From Spongiibacteraceae bacterium (lineage in GTDB: Bacteria; Pseudomonadota; Gammaproteobacteria; Pseudomonadales; PIVM01): a stretch of 15,130 nucleotides of DNA. Location of the stretch: assembly GCA_030618505.1 (NCBI GenBank), contig JAUXDF010000034.1, forward strand, positions 1 to 15,130. The letters are read 5' to 3'. Position numbers and translations under genes: made by a program. Below, in pieces: positions 1-8,263 of this stretch (position 1 is the first letter of the stretch; each line of letters starts with the position of its first letter). The notes under the pieces are model-generated. The model was given only the letters and a program-made list of their open reading frames with translations. It did no database searches and was not told the DNA's origin.

Positions 1-1304
1 CGTGGCAGGTATTGCTCGTTCAGCGCAAGCGCGACCTCCTCTGTTTCTCCGTCAAAGCGGGCATAGTGGCTAGCCATAATGCCCTGCAGGTCGGCAAACT
101 CATAGACCATTTCTGTGACCAGATCTGCCTTGCATAACAATGCAGCGCGACGGGTATACTTTTCATTACCACCAATCTGCTGGGCAATATTGGTAGCGAG
201 TTTGGCAACACGAAGGGTTTTATCATAGACAGACCCCAGCTCTTTCTGGAATACGACATTTTCCAGTTTGGAGCACTTTTCTTCGAGAGTAGATTTTTTA
301 TCAGTTTCAAAGAAGAAGGCGGCGTCTGAAAGACGGGGACGAATCACTCGCTCATTGCCGTTGATTACCTGTGCGGGATCCTTACTTTCAATATTAGCGA
401 CGGTAATAAAGTTGGGAAGTAGTTGTCCATTGGCATCAATAACATGGAAATATTTTTGATGTTCTTTCATCGAAGAAATAAGTGCTTCCGCCGGCACCTG
501 CAAAAAGCTTTCTTCAAAACGGCCAGCTAGAGCAACAGGCCATTCAACCAAAGCGCAAACTTCTTCCAAAAGTTCATTGGTAATCTCTGCCTTGCCACCG
601 AGCGTAAGCCCCTCCTCCGTAACCTTTTGCTGAATTAAATCGCTGCGCTGTTTAAAGTCGGCAATAACATAAGCTTGTTTGAGCGCTTGTTCATAGTCAT
701 CTGGAGAGTTAAGGCTAATGGCTTCGGGGTGGTGGAAACGGTGACCGTAAGTGTTATTGGAAGATGCAATACCATAAATTGAACCCTTCACGACGGTATT
801 GCCAAATAGCATAACGATCCAGTGAATAGGTCTGACAAAAGCCACCTTTTTATTACCCCAACGCATGCGCTTGGGAATAGGCAGAGAATTTAAAGCCGTC
901 TCAATAATGGCGGGTAATTCCTCTCTGGCTGTTTTGCCGGGCTGAACAGTACGAAAAGCCAAGCGTAGGCCTTTATCGGTTTCCAGCTGCTCGAGTTGAT
1001 CAACGCTGGTATTGTTAGAGCGGGCAAACCCTTCGGCGGCTTTAGTGGGCTTGCCTTCTTTATCAAAAGCAGCTTGAACGGCAGGCCCCAATTTCTCGAT
1101 ATGTTGATCCTGCTGCTTTTCATCAAGTGAGGAGACTAAAACGGCGAGCCGACGTGGAGTGGCATAGGCTTTGGTGGCAGAATAATTTAAACCAATGGTG
1201 CTCAGGCCATCACGAATACTACGGTCAAAACTCTCAGAGAGCTTCTTTAAGGCTTTTGGGGGAAGTTCTTCGGTTCCTATTTCTACCAGAAAATCTGCAG
1301 GCAT
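1..1304 (-). CDS. glyS: Glycyl-tRNA synthetase beta subunit, N-terminal 434 codons (runs off the window)
   Basis: This is the beta chain of the bacterial alpha2beta2 glycyl-tRNA synthetase, which charges tRNA-Gly in the cytoplasm; the beta chain mainly binds and positions the tRNA. Reading the minus strand from ATG at 1304 gives an open frame to the window edge, beginning MPADFLVEIGTEELPPKALK, the usual start of the family. Further matches are the HRFHHP stretch, the family signature MKEHQKYF at residues 279-286, and KADLVTEMVYEFADLQG near residue 410. Full-length GlyS is about 690 residues, so roughly the last 250 lie outside. The start overlaps the glyQ stop by one base (TAATG), with GGGGAG inside the glyQ end as ribosome site, so translation is probably coupled to keep the subunits equimolar. 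No frameshift was seen on reading through. Confidence 0.97.
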   Translation of the reverse strand, partial: MPADFLVEIGTEELPPKALKKLSESFDRSIRDGLSTIGLNYSATKAYATPRRLAVLVSSLDEKQQDQHIEKLGPAVQAAFDKEGKPTKAAEGFARSNNTSVDQLEQLETDKGLRLAFRTVQPGKTAREELPAIIETALNSLPIPKRMRWGNKKVAFVRPIHWIVMLFGNTVVKGSIYGIASSNNTYGHRFHHPEAISLNSPDDYEQALKQAYVIADFKQRSDLIQQKVTEEGLTLGGKAEITNELLEEVCALVEWPVALAGRFEESFLQVPAEALISSMKEHQKYFHVIDANGQLLPNFITVANIESKDPAQVINGNERVIRPRLSDAAFFFETDKKSTLEEKCSKLENVVFQKELGSVYDKTLRVAKLATNIAQQIGGNEKYTRRAALLCKADLVTEMVYEFADLQGIMASHYARFDGETEEVALALNEQYLP

Positions 1305-2278
1305 TATTTCGTCTCCCCTATCTTTGCAAGTACTTCATCTCTTAACTTTGGGGGGGCGAGTGGAAATCCGAGCTCGGCTCGAGCATCAAAATAAGCTTTT
1401 GCTACCGCACGGGAGATAGCACGAACGCGTAAAATAAAACGTTGTCTTTCGGTTACCGAAATCGCATGGCGGGCATCGAGTAAATTAAAAATGTGGGAGG
1501 CTTTCATCACCATTTCGTAGGCGGGTAAAGCCAGCTTGGCTTCAATCAGACGCTGGCTTTCCTGCTCGTATTTATCAAAACTCTGGAAAAGAAATTCAAC
1601 ATCAGCTTGTTCAAAATTATAGTGAGACATCTCAACTTCATTTTGATGAAATACATCACCGTAGGTAACACTACCTTCGGGGCCATGGGCCCAAACCAGA
1701 TCATAAATGCTATCAACACCCTGCAAATACATGGCAATACGTTCCAGTCCATAGGTGATCTCACCGGTAACTGGAAAACACTCCAAGCCACCCACTTGTT
1801 GAAAATAGGTGAATTGAGTAACTTCCATGCCATTTAACCAAATTTCCCAACCCAAACCCCAAGCCCCTAAGGTTGGTGACTCCCAGTTATCCTCAACAAA
1901 GCGGATATCGTGGGTAGTTGGGTCGAGACCTAAATGTTTCAGCGAGTTAAGATAGAGCTCCTGAATATTATCCGGAGAAGGTTTTAGTACCACCTGGAAC
2001 TGATAATAGTGTTGTAGTCGGTTGGGGTTTTCACCAAAGCGGCCATCGGTGGGTCGTCGACAAGGTTGTACATAGGCGGCATTCCAGGTTTCCGGCCCGA
2101 TTGCCCTGAGGAAGGTGGCGGGGTGAAAAGTCCCTGCACCTACTTCCATATCAAGGGGCTGTAAAATGACACAACCCTGCCCTGCCCAATATTGTTGCAA
2201 GGCAAGAATAAGCCCCTGAAAAGTGGCAACATCGGCGCTTGTCTTGGCGGATGGCTCCGAAAATGTAACTGCAGTCAA
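1304..2278 (-). CDS. glyQ: Glycyl-tRNA synthetase alpha subunit
   Basis: Catalytic alpha chain of the alpha2beta2 glycyl-tRNA synthetase: it activates glycine with ATP and transfers it to tRNA-Gly together with GlyS. The protein is 324 residues, against about 303 in E. coli, and is closely similar throughout: TFQGLILALQQYW (19-31), PLDMEVGAGT (41-50), RRPTDGRFGENPNRLQHYYQF (74-94), the class II core FVEDNWESPTLGAWGLGWE (127-145) and NLLDARHAISVTERQR near the C-terminus. The only usable start is TTG at 2278: a TGA stop lies three codons upstream and no ATG or GTG occurs before the conserved region. GGGTGA six bases before the TTG can serve as ribosome site. The N-terminus is about 12 residues longer than in E. 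coli. It is the first gene of a glyQ-glyS operon. Confidence 0.97.
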   Translation of the reverse strand: MTAVTFSEPSAKTSADVATFQGLILALQQYWAGQGCVILQPLDMEVGAGTFHPATFLRAIGPETWNAAYVQPCRRPTDGRFGENPNRLQHYYQFQVVLKPSPDNIQELYLNSLKHLGLDPTTHDIRFVEDNWESPTLGAWGLGWEIWLNGMEVTQFTYFQQVGGLECFPVTGEITYGLERIAMYLQGVDSIYDLVWAHGPEGSVTYGDVFHQNEVEMSHYNFEQADVEFLFQSFDKYEQESQRLIEAKLALPAYEMVMKASHIFNLLDARHAISVTERQRFILRVRAISRAVAKAYFDARAELGFPLAPPKLRDEVLAKIGETK

Positions 2279-2361
2279 ACTAAATCACCCATATTGGCAT
2301 TGGTTTCTGAATTGCGTGCCGGGAACCGATTATCGAACAGGCCCCAGCTTAAAAGTGCGAT

Positions 2362-2367
2362 ATTATA
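2362..2367 (-). promoter_or_regulatory. Candidate -10 element for glyQS
   Basis: On the minus strand the hexamer reads TATAAT, a perfect sigma-70 -10 box, about 85 bases before the glyQ start. The -35 side is poor: TTAGGC lies 19 bases upstream and nothing better is at 16-18. The rest of the divergent gap 2279-2461 shows no tRNA, T-box-like structure or clear operator. For the plus-strand acyltransferase gene the best I can offer is TTTAAA (2406-2411), 17 bases, TAATAT (2429-2434), each only 4 of 6 to consensus. Both promoter calls are inference. Confidence 0.4.
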
Positions 2368-2461
2368 GCGCTAATCGAAGCTGTGCGCCTAACCGCTAAA
2401 GGGGTTTTAAATAATTGCCGGCTTAAGGTAATATTCGCTTCATAATTGATCTTATTAAGCG

Positions 2462-3367
2462 ATGCTTTTGATGCCCGACCTTCAAGCGAGATTGTTGGTT
2501 TTCTTTCTGAAACTGTTTTCACTACTGCCTCTCGGGTTAACTCGTCGGCTTGGGGTTTGGGTGGGCGTGTTGCTGTGGCTGTTTAATGGGCGGGCGCGTT
2601 CTACAACGCAGATTAATATCCAGCTGTGCTATCCCGAGCTGGATAAACACAGTCAGGAAAAGTTAACAAAGCAGAGTTTGCAGGGAAGCTGTATTACGGC
2701 ATTTGAGATGGGCCCTAGCTGGTTTTGGCCCAAGGATAAAATTCTTGGCAAGATTAGCAGTAGTCGAGGCACTGAATTATTGCAGCAGGCTGTGGAGAGT
2801 GGGCAGGGCGTGATTGTGCTGGCGCCTCACATCGGCAATTGGGAGTTATTGGGTCTCTGTATTGCAGAACACTACCCCATTACTAATTTGTTTCAACCAC
2901 CTAAATCAGCTTATATGGGAGAGATGATACGCTCGGCCCGTACTCGTAGTGGCAGTCACCTCGCGCCGACCAATCGAAAGGGTATTATTACCTTGCTTAA
3001 GGCTTTGAAGGCCGGTGAAGTCGTTGGCATTTTACCGGATCAGGAACCTGAGCCGGAAAGTGGTGTTTTTGCCCCTTTTTTTGGTGTGGATGCCTTGACG
3101 ATGACTTTGGCTTCTAATCTGGCCCGCAAAACCGGCGCCCGTGTCCTTTGTGGTTTTACCAAGCGGATTAATGCGGACAACTATGAGTTGGTGTTTATTG
3201 CGGCCGATGAGGGTATTGGGGAAAAAGACCGGCTGATTTCTGCATCGGCTCTAAATCGTTCGGTGGAAAACTGTGTAAAGCAGGCAAGGGAGCAATATCA
3301 GTGGGAGTATAAACGCTTTAAGCGCCGCCCAAATAATGAGCCGCGCTATTACCCAAAAGGAAAGTGA
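2462..3367 (+). CDS. Lipid A secondary acyltransferase, LpxL/HtrB family
   Basis: The 301-residue protein belongs to the LpxL/LpxM (HtrB/MsbB) family, inner-membrane enzymes that move a fatty acid (usually laurate, hydroxylaurate or myristate) from acyl-ACP onto a primary hydroxyacyl chain of lipid A. A hydrophobic N-terminal segment (residues 10-40, LLVFFLKLFSLLPLG then GVWVGVLLWLF) would anchor it. The catalytic HX4E motif is visible as APHIGNWELLG, with H123 and E128. Other family marks are ILPDQEP (190-196), FAPFFGVDALTMT (203-215) and the C-terminal WEYKRFKRRP (281-290). E. coli LpxL is 306 residues. The gene starts divergently from glyQ, the same position as PA0011 of Pseudomonas aeruginosa, an HtrB homologue. 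Chain length and attachment position cannot be read from sequence. ATG at 2462 has a weak ribosome site; ATG at 2471 is an alternative start. Confidence 0.92.
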   Translation: MLLMPDLQARLLVFFLKLFSLLPLGLTRRLGVWVGVLLWLFNGRARSTTQINIQLCYPELDKHSQEKLTKQSLQGSCITAFEMGPSWFWPKDKILGKISSSRGTELLQQAVESGQGVIVLAPHIGNWELLGLCIAEHYPITNLFQPPKSAYMGEMIRSARTRSGSHLAPTNRKGIITLLKALKAGEVVGILPDQEPEPESGVFAPFFGVDALTMTLASNLARKTGARVLCGFTKRINADNYELVFIAADEGIGEKDRLISASALNRSVENCVKQAREQYQWEYKRFKRRPNNEPRYYPKGK

Positions 3368-3396
3368 TACTTAGTTAAGCGGCAGACCTTAAATTG

Positions 3397-3447
3397 ACGG
3401 CTTCGCCGCTCCCCTCATCCTAACCTTCTCCCCAAGGAGAAGGGACT
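3397..3447. repeat. Dispersed hairpin repeat, copy A
   Basis: This stretch in the convergent gap recurs in inverted orientation near 14699-14770. Shared pieces are ACGGCTTCGCCG, CCCTCATCCTAACCTT and GGGAGAAGGGACT-like ends. Copy A contains a perfect 8-bp hairpin CCTTCTCC (3424-3431), loop CCAA, GGAGAAGG (3436-3443). Weaker similarity to copy B extends leftwards to about 3382. It has no coding content and does not end in a T-run, so it is not a simple terminator. C-rich sequence of this kind (ccctcatcctaaccttctcc) recalls small dispersed repeats found in many proteobacterial genomes, from memory only. Confidence 0.7.
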
Positions 3448-3477
3448 AAAAGCCGCTATCTTAGCCCGGTTTTTTAG
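3446..3477 (+). terminator. Possible intrinsic terminator for the acyltransferase gene
   Basis: CTAAAAGCCG (3446-3455) can pair with CGG plus TTTTTTAG (3467-3477) with a small bulge, giving a G-C containing stem that runs into six Ts. It overlaps the last codons of the convergent methyltransferase gene, so it could limit read-through from the plus strand. The stem is short, and this is a modest candidate. Confidence 0.3.
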
Positions 3478-4045
3478 CAATCAGATAAGCCTGGTTTCTA
3501 AACCCCTGGGAAAGATCACCACAATCTCTCTCTTCTCTATAAGCAACAAGGTCCAGTTCGGAAAACAGTTGTAACAATTCCCCGGATGTTAACAAAAACT
3601 GCGCTTTGCTTGGGCCTGTTTCGGATGTTTTTTCGAGACAGAAGGTTTGATAAAATAACAAGCCACCCGGGCGTAGAGCCTCAACAAGCTTTGCACAGAT
3701 GGGTCGGTACAGAAACTGGCTAACAACGATAATATCAAAACTATTTTTTTCAGGAGGTTGTGCTTCGACATCACGTTGTTGGGTCTTGAGTTTGGTTTCG
3801 ATATCAGCGGCGCGGGCTTTTTCCTGAAGCTTATTGAGAGCTTCATCGGAAATGTCCCAGGCCTGGGTGTCGAGACCGTGAGCAGCTAATAAAAGCGCAT
3901 TGCCCCCCAAACCACAAGCCAGATCCAGTGCTTTCCCCTTGATAGGTAAAAGGTGTTGATTATCAATTAACACGCAGGCGGCGTTTGGGATAGAAGCGCT
4001 ATTTTTATAACGCGTATTCCACTTTTGTTGGCTGCTTGTATCCAT
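3461..4045 (-). CDS. Class I SAM-dependent methyltransferase (TehB-like), substrate unknown
   Basis: A small cytoplasmic methyltransferase of the class I Rossmann fold, 194 residues from ATG at 4045. SAM-binding motif I is ALDLACGLGGNALLLAAHG (39-57), the acidic end of strand 2 is AWDIS (D64), motif IV-like FDIIVVSQFLYRP is at 103-115, and LRPGGLLFYQTF at 124-135 is the usual post-motif loop. The layout resembles TehB and other short methyltransferases, but tellurite resistance or any substrate should not be assumed. The start at 4045 is preferred because the frame continues upstream into trkH only as an overlap, and the protein begins at a typical position (QKWNTRY) before motif I; AGAAAAGA upstream is a weak ribosome site. 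It lies 17 bases after trkH and is probably the last gene of the def-fmt-rsmB-trkA-trkH unit. Confidence 0.85.
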   Translation of the reverse strand: MDTSSQQKWNTRYKNSASIPNAACVLIDNQHLLPIKGKALDLACGLGGNALLLAAHGLDTQAWDISDEALNKLQEKARAADIETKLKTQQRDVEAQPPEKNSFDIIVVSQFLYRPICAKLVEALRPGGLLFYQTFCLEKTSETGPSKAQFLLTSGELLQLFSELDLVAYREERDCGDLSQGFRNQAYLIAKKPG

Positions 4046-4062
4046 TATTACGTTGTCTTTTC

Positions 4063-5511
4063 TTATCGGCGCCAAAAATCGGGGGTGAATAGAACCAGCA
4101 AGGTGAATATCTCCAGGCGACCCAATAACATTGACCCACAGAGCACCCATTTGGCAAAAGTATTAATATCACCGTAGTGAGCGGAGACGGCGCCGAGGCC
4201 CGGGCCGAGGTTGTTAATAGAGGCCGCGGTGGCGGAAAATGCCGTCAGGTAATCAAGGCCGGAAAGGAGCAGGAGTATAAGAATAGCGAGAAAACAAAAT
4301 ATATAAATAGAAAAAAAACTCCAGACCGCAAACATAACCCGGTCAGTAACAACATGTTTTTTTAACTTGATGGGAATAACCGCATTGGGATGAACCAATT
4401 GTTTTAACTCGCGAATACCCTGTTTGACAATAAGTAGTACCCGTATCGCCTTCATGCCTCCCCCGGTGGAGCCCGCACACCCGCCGATAAAAGCAAAAAA
4501 GATTAACCAATAAGGCAGTACAGTTGGCCAGCTGGAAAAATCAGCGGTAGCAAAACCGGTGGTCGTCGCCATTGATACGGCCTGAAAAACACCATCAAGC
4601 AGTGCTTGTGAGGGCTCATAGGTATCCGTAACGATTAATATCACACAGCAGACGATACCGCAGAACAGCATCATAAAAAAATAAAAGCTGCTTTCCGGGT
4701 CATAAAAATAGTGCTTAACCTGGAATTTACGCCAGGCAAAATAATGCAACGCAAAATTGACTCCAGAGATAAACATAAACAGGATGGCGATCAGTTTTAT
4801 CGCCGGGCTGTCAAAATAGCCCATGCTGGCATCGTGGGTAGAAAAGCCCCCAATAGCAATGGTGGAGAAGCTGTGTCCAATAGCATCAAACAGTGTCATG
4901 CCTGCCAGCCAATAACCCATACAACAGACAAAGGTAAGGGTGAAGTAGATAAAAAATATCCATTTCGCAGTATCAGCAATACGTGGCGTTAGCTTGTTAT
5001 CCTTTGCTGGGCCGGGTGTTTCTGCTCGATACAGCTGCATCCCGCCGATACCCAGCATCGGCAGTACCGCGACAGCGATAACGATAATACCTATACCGCC
5101 AAGCCATTGTAGTTGTTGCCGGTAATAGAGAATCGATTTGGGTAAATAATCCAGCCCGGTGATAACGGTGGCACCGGTTGTGGTCAGGCCTGAAATAGAT
5201 TCAAAGATAGAGTCGGTCAGTGATAATTTGGGCATCTCTGATAGGAAAAAGGGTAGTGCGCCAAATAAGCCGAGTACAAACCAGAAGAGTGAAGTGATAA
5301 GAAAACCGTCTCGATGGCGTAGATCCTGGTGTTGTTTGCGCACCGGTGCCCACAGGGCTGCACCAATAATCACGGTAATAAAAAAAGACGACAAAAATGC
5401 CAGATGGGTGCCATCGTTGTAAAAAATGGATACAAATAAAGGAACCAGCATGGTCAGGCTGAACAGCATCAGCAGCAGGCCAAGGATTCGTACAATGATA
5501 GCAAAGTGCAT
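4063..5511 (-). CDS. trkH: Trk system potassium uptake protein, membrane subunit
   Basis: TrkH is the inner-membrane pore subunit of the Trk potassium uptake system and works with the cytoplasmic gating subunit TrkA. The 482-residue protein matches E. coli TrkH (483) in length and ending (RLEIFTLLVLFTPDFWRR). It shows the four-fold repeated pore architecture: filter loops SGLTTTGAT (G113), STIAIGGFST (G221/G222), MATTTGFAT (G319) and SINNLGPGLG (G436), each in a membrane-pore-membrane unit, plus two extra N-terminal membrane segments. The conserved GMQLYRAETPGPAKD (157-171) and GGCAGSTGGGMKAIR (343-357) are present. It follows trkA by 17 bases, so the two Trk subunits are co-transcribed. No disrupted membrane segment or filter residue was seen. 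Confidence 0.97.
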   Translation of the reverse strand: MHFAIIVRILGLLLMLFSLTMLVPLFVSIFYNDGTHLAFLSSFFITVIIGAALWAPVRKQHQDLRHRDGFLITSLFWFVLGLFGALPFFLSEMPKLSLTDSIFESISGLTTTGATVITGLDYLPKSILYYRQQLQWLGGIGIIVIAVAVLPMLGIGGMQLYRAETPGPAKDNKLTPRIADTAKWIFFIYFTLTFVCCMGYWLAGMTLFDAIGHSFSTIAIGGFSTHDASMGYFDSPAIKLIAILFMFISGVNFALHYFAWRKFQVKHYFYDPESSFYFFMMLFCGIVCCVILIVTDTYEPSQALLDGVFQAVSMATTTGFATADFSSWPTVLPYWLIFFAFIGGCAGSTGGGMKAIRVLLIVKQGIRELKQLVHPNAVIPIKLKKHVVTDRVMFAVWSFFSIYIFCFLAILILLLLSGLDYLTAFSATAASINNLGPGLGAVSAHYGDINTFAKWVLCGSMLLGRLEIFTLLVLFTPDFWRR

Positions 5512-5528
5512 AAAAGCTTATGTCGCCC

Positions 5529-6902
5529 CTAAAAAAACGTAAAGCCTACCTGAAATAATTTTTCGACCTGTTTAATCTGTCGTTTGTTGATCAAAAACAA
5601 AATGACATGGTCATCGGGTTCAATGATGACATGTTTGTGGGCGATAATAACTTCTTCATTACGCACTATCGCGCCGATAGTAACACCCTCGGGCAGATCA
5701 ATATCACGCAGGTGTTTTCCCACCACTTTTGAGGTATGGCTATCGCCATGGGCGACAATTTCGATGGCCTCGGCTGCACCACGTCGTAGCGAGTGAACAT
5801 TGGTCATATCACCCTTGCGCACATAGGTGAGTAAACTGCCTATAGTGATCTGCTGTGGAGAGATAGCAACGTCAATATCACCACCCTGTACCAGATCAAC
5901 ATATGCGGGGTTGGTGATCAGTGTTATAACTTTTCTGGCCCCCAGTCGTTTGGCCAGCATCGAAGACATAATATTGGCTTCGTCATCGTTAGTAAGGGCC
6001 ATAAAAACATCGGTAGAGTCGATGTTTTCAGCAAGCAATAACTCCTTGTCAGAGGCATGACCCTGGAGAATAATGCTGCGATTAAGGCTTTCGGAAAGAA
6101 CGTTACAGCGGTCCTGATTGGCTTCAATAATTTTAACCTGATAGCGCGACTCAATGGCCTCAGCCAGGCGTTCACCGATATTGCCACCACCGGCGATAAT
6201 GATTCTCTTATAGGGTTTATCCATCCGTCGCAGCTCACTCATAACGGGTACGATATGGTCGCGGGCAGCGATAAAAAACACCTCATCGTCAGCTTCAATA
6301 ACGGTGTCACCAGTGGGAATAATCGGTCGATCTTTACGGTAGATGGCGGCTACGCGGGTGTCCATTTTAGGCATGTGGAGGCGGATCTGACTAAGTTCCT
6401 GATCCACCATTGGGCCACCATAATAGGCTTTTACGCCCACCAGCTGGGCTTTGCCATCGGCAAAATCAAGCACCTGAAGCGCACCGGGAAAAGCCAGCAG
6501 TTGTTTAATATAGTTAGTAACTAATTGCTCGGGGCTGATTAATACATCAATGGGGATGGCGTCCGAGGCAAACAAATTACTTCTGGCCAGATAGTTGGTG
6601 GAGCGGATACGGCTGATCTTTTTCGGTATACGAAATAATGTGTAGGCGACCTGGCAGGCGATCATATTGATCTCGTCACTGTTAGTAACGGCGATCAGCA
6701 TGTCGGTATCTTCCCCCCCGGCTTTGCGAATAATATTGGGGTGGGAGGCCTGGCCGGTGACGGTGTTGATATCGAGTCTGTCCCCCAGTTCGCGTAAACG
6801 ATCGGCATCGGAGTCAATAACGGTAATATCATTGTCTTCACTGGCGAGGTTTTCAGCCAGTGTTCCACCAACCTGGCCAGCACCTAATATCAGAATTTTC
6901 AT
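5529..6902 (-). CDS. trkA: Trk system potassium uptake regulatory protein TrkA
   Basis: Cytoplasmic NAD(H)/nucleotide-binding subunit that gates TrkH. At 457 residues it matches E. coli TrkA (458) and has the tandem RCK layout: first Rossmann domain MKILILGAGQVGGTLAENL (GxGxxG at 7-12, acidic strand-2 end VIDSD at 28-32), first RCK-C region about 140-220, second Rossmann domain RIIIAGGGNIGERLAEAIE (233-251, with IIEAN at 258-262), and second RCK-C about 375-450. The ATG overlaps the TGA of rsmB by one base (TGATG), so it is translationally coupled to rsmB; the rsmB-trkA adjacency is also found in Pseudomonas. It precedes trkH, supplying the partner subunit. Confidence 0.97.
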   Translation of the reverse strand: MKILILGAGQVGGTLAENLASEDNDITVIDSDADRLRELGDRLDINTVTGQASHPNIIRKAGGEDTDMLIAVTNSDEINMIACQVAYTLFRIPKKISRIRSTNYLARSNLFASDAIPIDVLISPEQLVTNYIKQLLAFPGALQVLDFADGKAQLVGVKAYYGGPMVDQELSQIRLHMPKMDTRVAAIYRKDRPIIPTGDTVIEADDEVFFIAARDHIVPVMSELRRMDKPYKRIIIAGGGNIGERLAEAIESRYQVKIIEANQDRCNVLSESLNRSIILQGHASDKELLLAENIDSTDVFMALTNDDEANIMSSMLAKRLGARKVITLITNPAYVDLVQGGDIDVAISPQQITIGSLLTYVRKGDMTNVHSLRRGAAEAIEIVAHGDSHTSKVVGKHLRDIDLPEGVTIGAIVRNEEVIIAHKHVIIEPDDHVILFLINKRQIKQVEKLFQVGFTFF

Positions 6903-8257
6903 CAGTCTTGTCTTATTTTTGCCTGGTCATTTTTTGCTGTTTTCAGCAAATAAGAATAATAAAAACCGTCGTGGCCGTTATTGTTTGGGAAAAGCTGTTT
7001 CCCAAAGTTTTGACTTTTTCCCCAGTGTGCCGCCTGATCGGAATTGTTTTGTTGGTCAAATTCAATTGGGATGGACAGCACTTGTGCATCTGCGGTCTGT
7101 TGCAAAAACTCGGCAATAAGTAGCTCGTTTTCTACCGGTAATACTGAGCAGGTTGCATAGAGTAAACGCCCGCCTTCCTTTAGTGTAGGCCAAAGTGCGT
7201 CAAGCAGCTGCCGTTGTTGATGCGCTAGCTTACCAATATCGTCGGCTTTGCGCAGCTGTTTAATGTCAGGGTGGCGACGAATAACCCCGCTAGCCGAACA
7301 GGGGGCATCAAGTAAAATAGCATCGTACGCTGTACCGTCCCACCATTGTTCGGTATTAATGGCATCGGCGCAAACAACCTTGGCTTTAAGTTGCAAGCGT
7401 TTGAGGTTTTCATCAATTTTTTCGCAGCGCTGCAAGTCATTGTCTAGCGCGGTAAGATTACAGTCTTTTTGCCGCTCGAGCAGATGACAGGTTTTACCAC
7501 CCGGTGCAGCACAGGCATCGAGAATTTTCTCTCCGCCAGCGGGGTTTAATATCGCCGCGGCAAGTTGTGCGGCTTCATCCTGAACGCTGAGCCAGCCTAA
7601 ATCGAAGCCGGGAAGACTGGTCACATCAACGGCCTTTTCCAGGTAGATACCATCACTGGCGAAATGGCAGGTGCTATTTTTGAGTTCAGCAGGCAGCAGT
7701 TTTATGTAGTCTTCGCGGCTATGAAAGCGAGAATTGACCCGCAGGCAAAAAGGCGGGTATTGATTATTCGCATCAAGAATCTGTTGATAATGCTCAGGCC
7801 ATGCAGCTTTAATTTGTTCAGCTAGCCATTGTGGGTGGGCATCAACTTGCCACCACTGCAGTTGCTGAGTCAGTAAATCAGACTTGCGCTGGTATTGTCG
7901 TAAAACACCGTTGACGAGTTTTTTTGCCCAGCCCTTTTTCAATGTTTGGCAGGCGCCAACGGTTGCTGAAATAGCGGCGTGATCGGGGGTGCGCAGATAA
8001 CTTAACTGGTAGCAGCCCAGTAATAATAGTGCGTAAATATCGTAATCTTTGTTGCGTAGGGGTTTGTCGAGCAGTTGCTTGATGCAGGCACTAAGTAAGG
8101 GTTCAAAGCGACAGGTGCCGAAGCAGAGCTCTCTTACTAGCGCGCTATCCTGGGTTTGTAAGTGCTTACACTTATTCGGTATCAAGGTTGCCAGAGAGGC
8201 TTTGCCGCGTAATACCTCCTTTAATATACTCGCTGCAATAGCACGAGGATCAGCCAT
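6902..8257 (-). CDS. rsmB: 16S rRNA (cytosine-967-C5) methyltransferase
   Basis: RsmB (Fmu/Sun) methylates C967 of 16S rRNA using SAM. The 451-residue protein has an N-terminal NusB-like RNA-binding domain (about 1-130, with AALLLLGCYQL- and RTPDHAAI-type sequence), then the NOL1/NOP2/Sun catalytic domain: SAM motif DACAAPGGKTCHLLE (247-261), LDN strand-2 end (271-273), the first catalytic cysteine in DAPCSASGVIRRHPDIK (C320) and the nucleophile in ATCSVLPVENE (C370). Both cysteines needed for the m5C mechanism are present. The start lies six bases after the fmt stop, with GGGAG at the fmt end as ribosome site. The gene order def-fmt-rsmB-trkA is conserved in Pseudomonas and relatives. Confidence 0.97.
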   Translation of the reverse strand: MADPRAIAASILKEVLRGKASLATLIPNKCKHLQTQDSALVRELCFGTCRFEPLLSACIKQLLDKPLRNKDYDIYALLLLGCYQLSYLRTPDHAAISATVGACQTLKKGWAKKLVNGVLRQYQRKSDLLTQQLQWWQVDAHPQWLAEQIKAAWPEHYQQILDANNQYPPFCLRVNSRFHSREDYIKLLPAELKNSTCHFASDGIYLEKAVDVTSLPGFDLGWLSVQDEAAQLAAAILNPAGGEKILDACAAPGGKTCHLLERQKDCNLTALDNDLQRCEKIDENLKRLQLKAKVVCADAINTEQWWDGTAYDAILLDAPCSASGVIRRHPDIKQLRKADDIGKLAHQQRQLLDALWPTLKEGGRLLYATCSVLPVENELLIAEFLQQTADAQVLSIPIEFDQQNNSDQAAHWGKSQNFGKQLFPNNNGHDGFYYSYLLKTAKNDQAKIRQD

Positions 8258-8263
8258 ATTGTG

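Noticed and set aside
4046..4150. Longer methyltransferase start reaching into trkH
   Set aside because: The added 35 residues are only the out-of-frame reading of the conserved TrkH C-terminus; the ATG at 4045 gives a normal methyltransferase N-terminus.
6057..6524. 155-codon frame antisense to trkA
   Set aside because: It sits within the conserved TrkA coding region and shows no independent motif; also a shadow frame.
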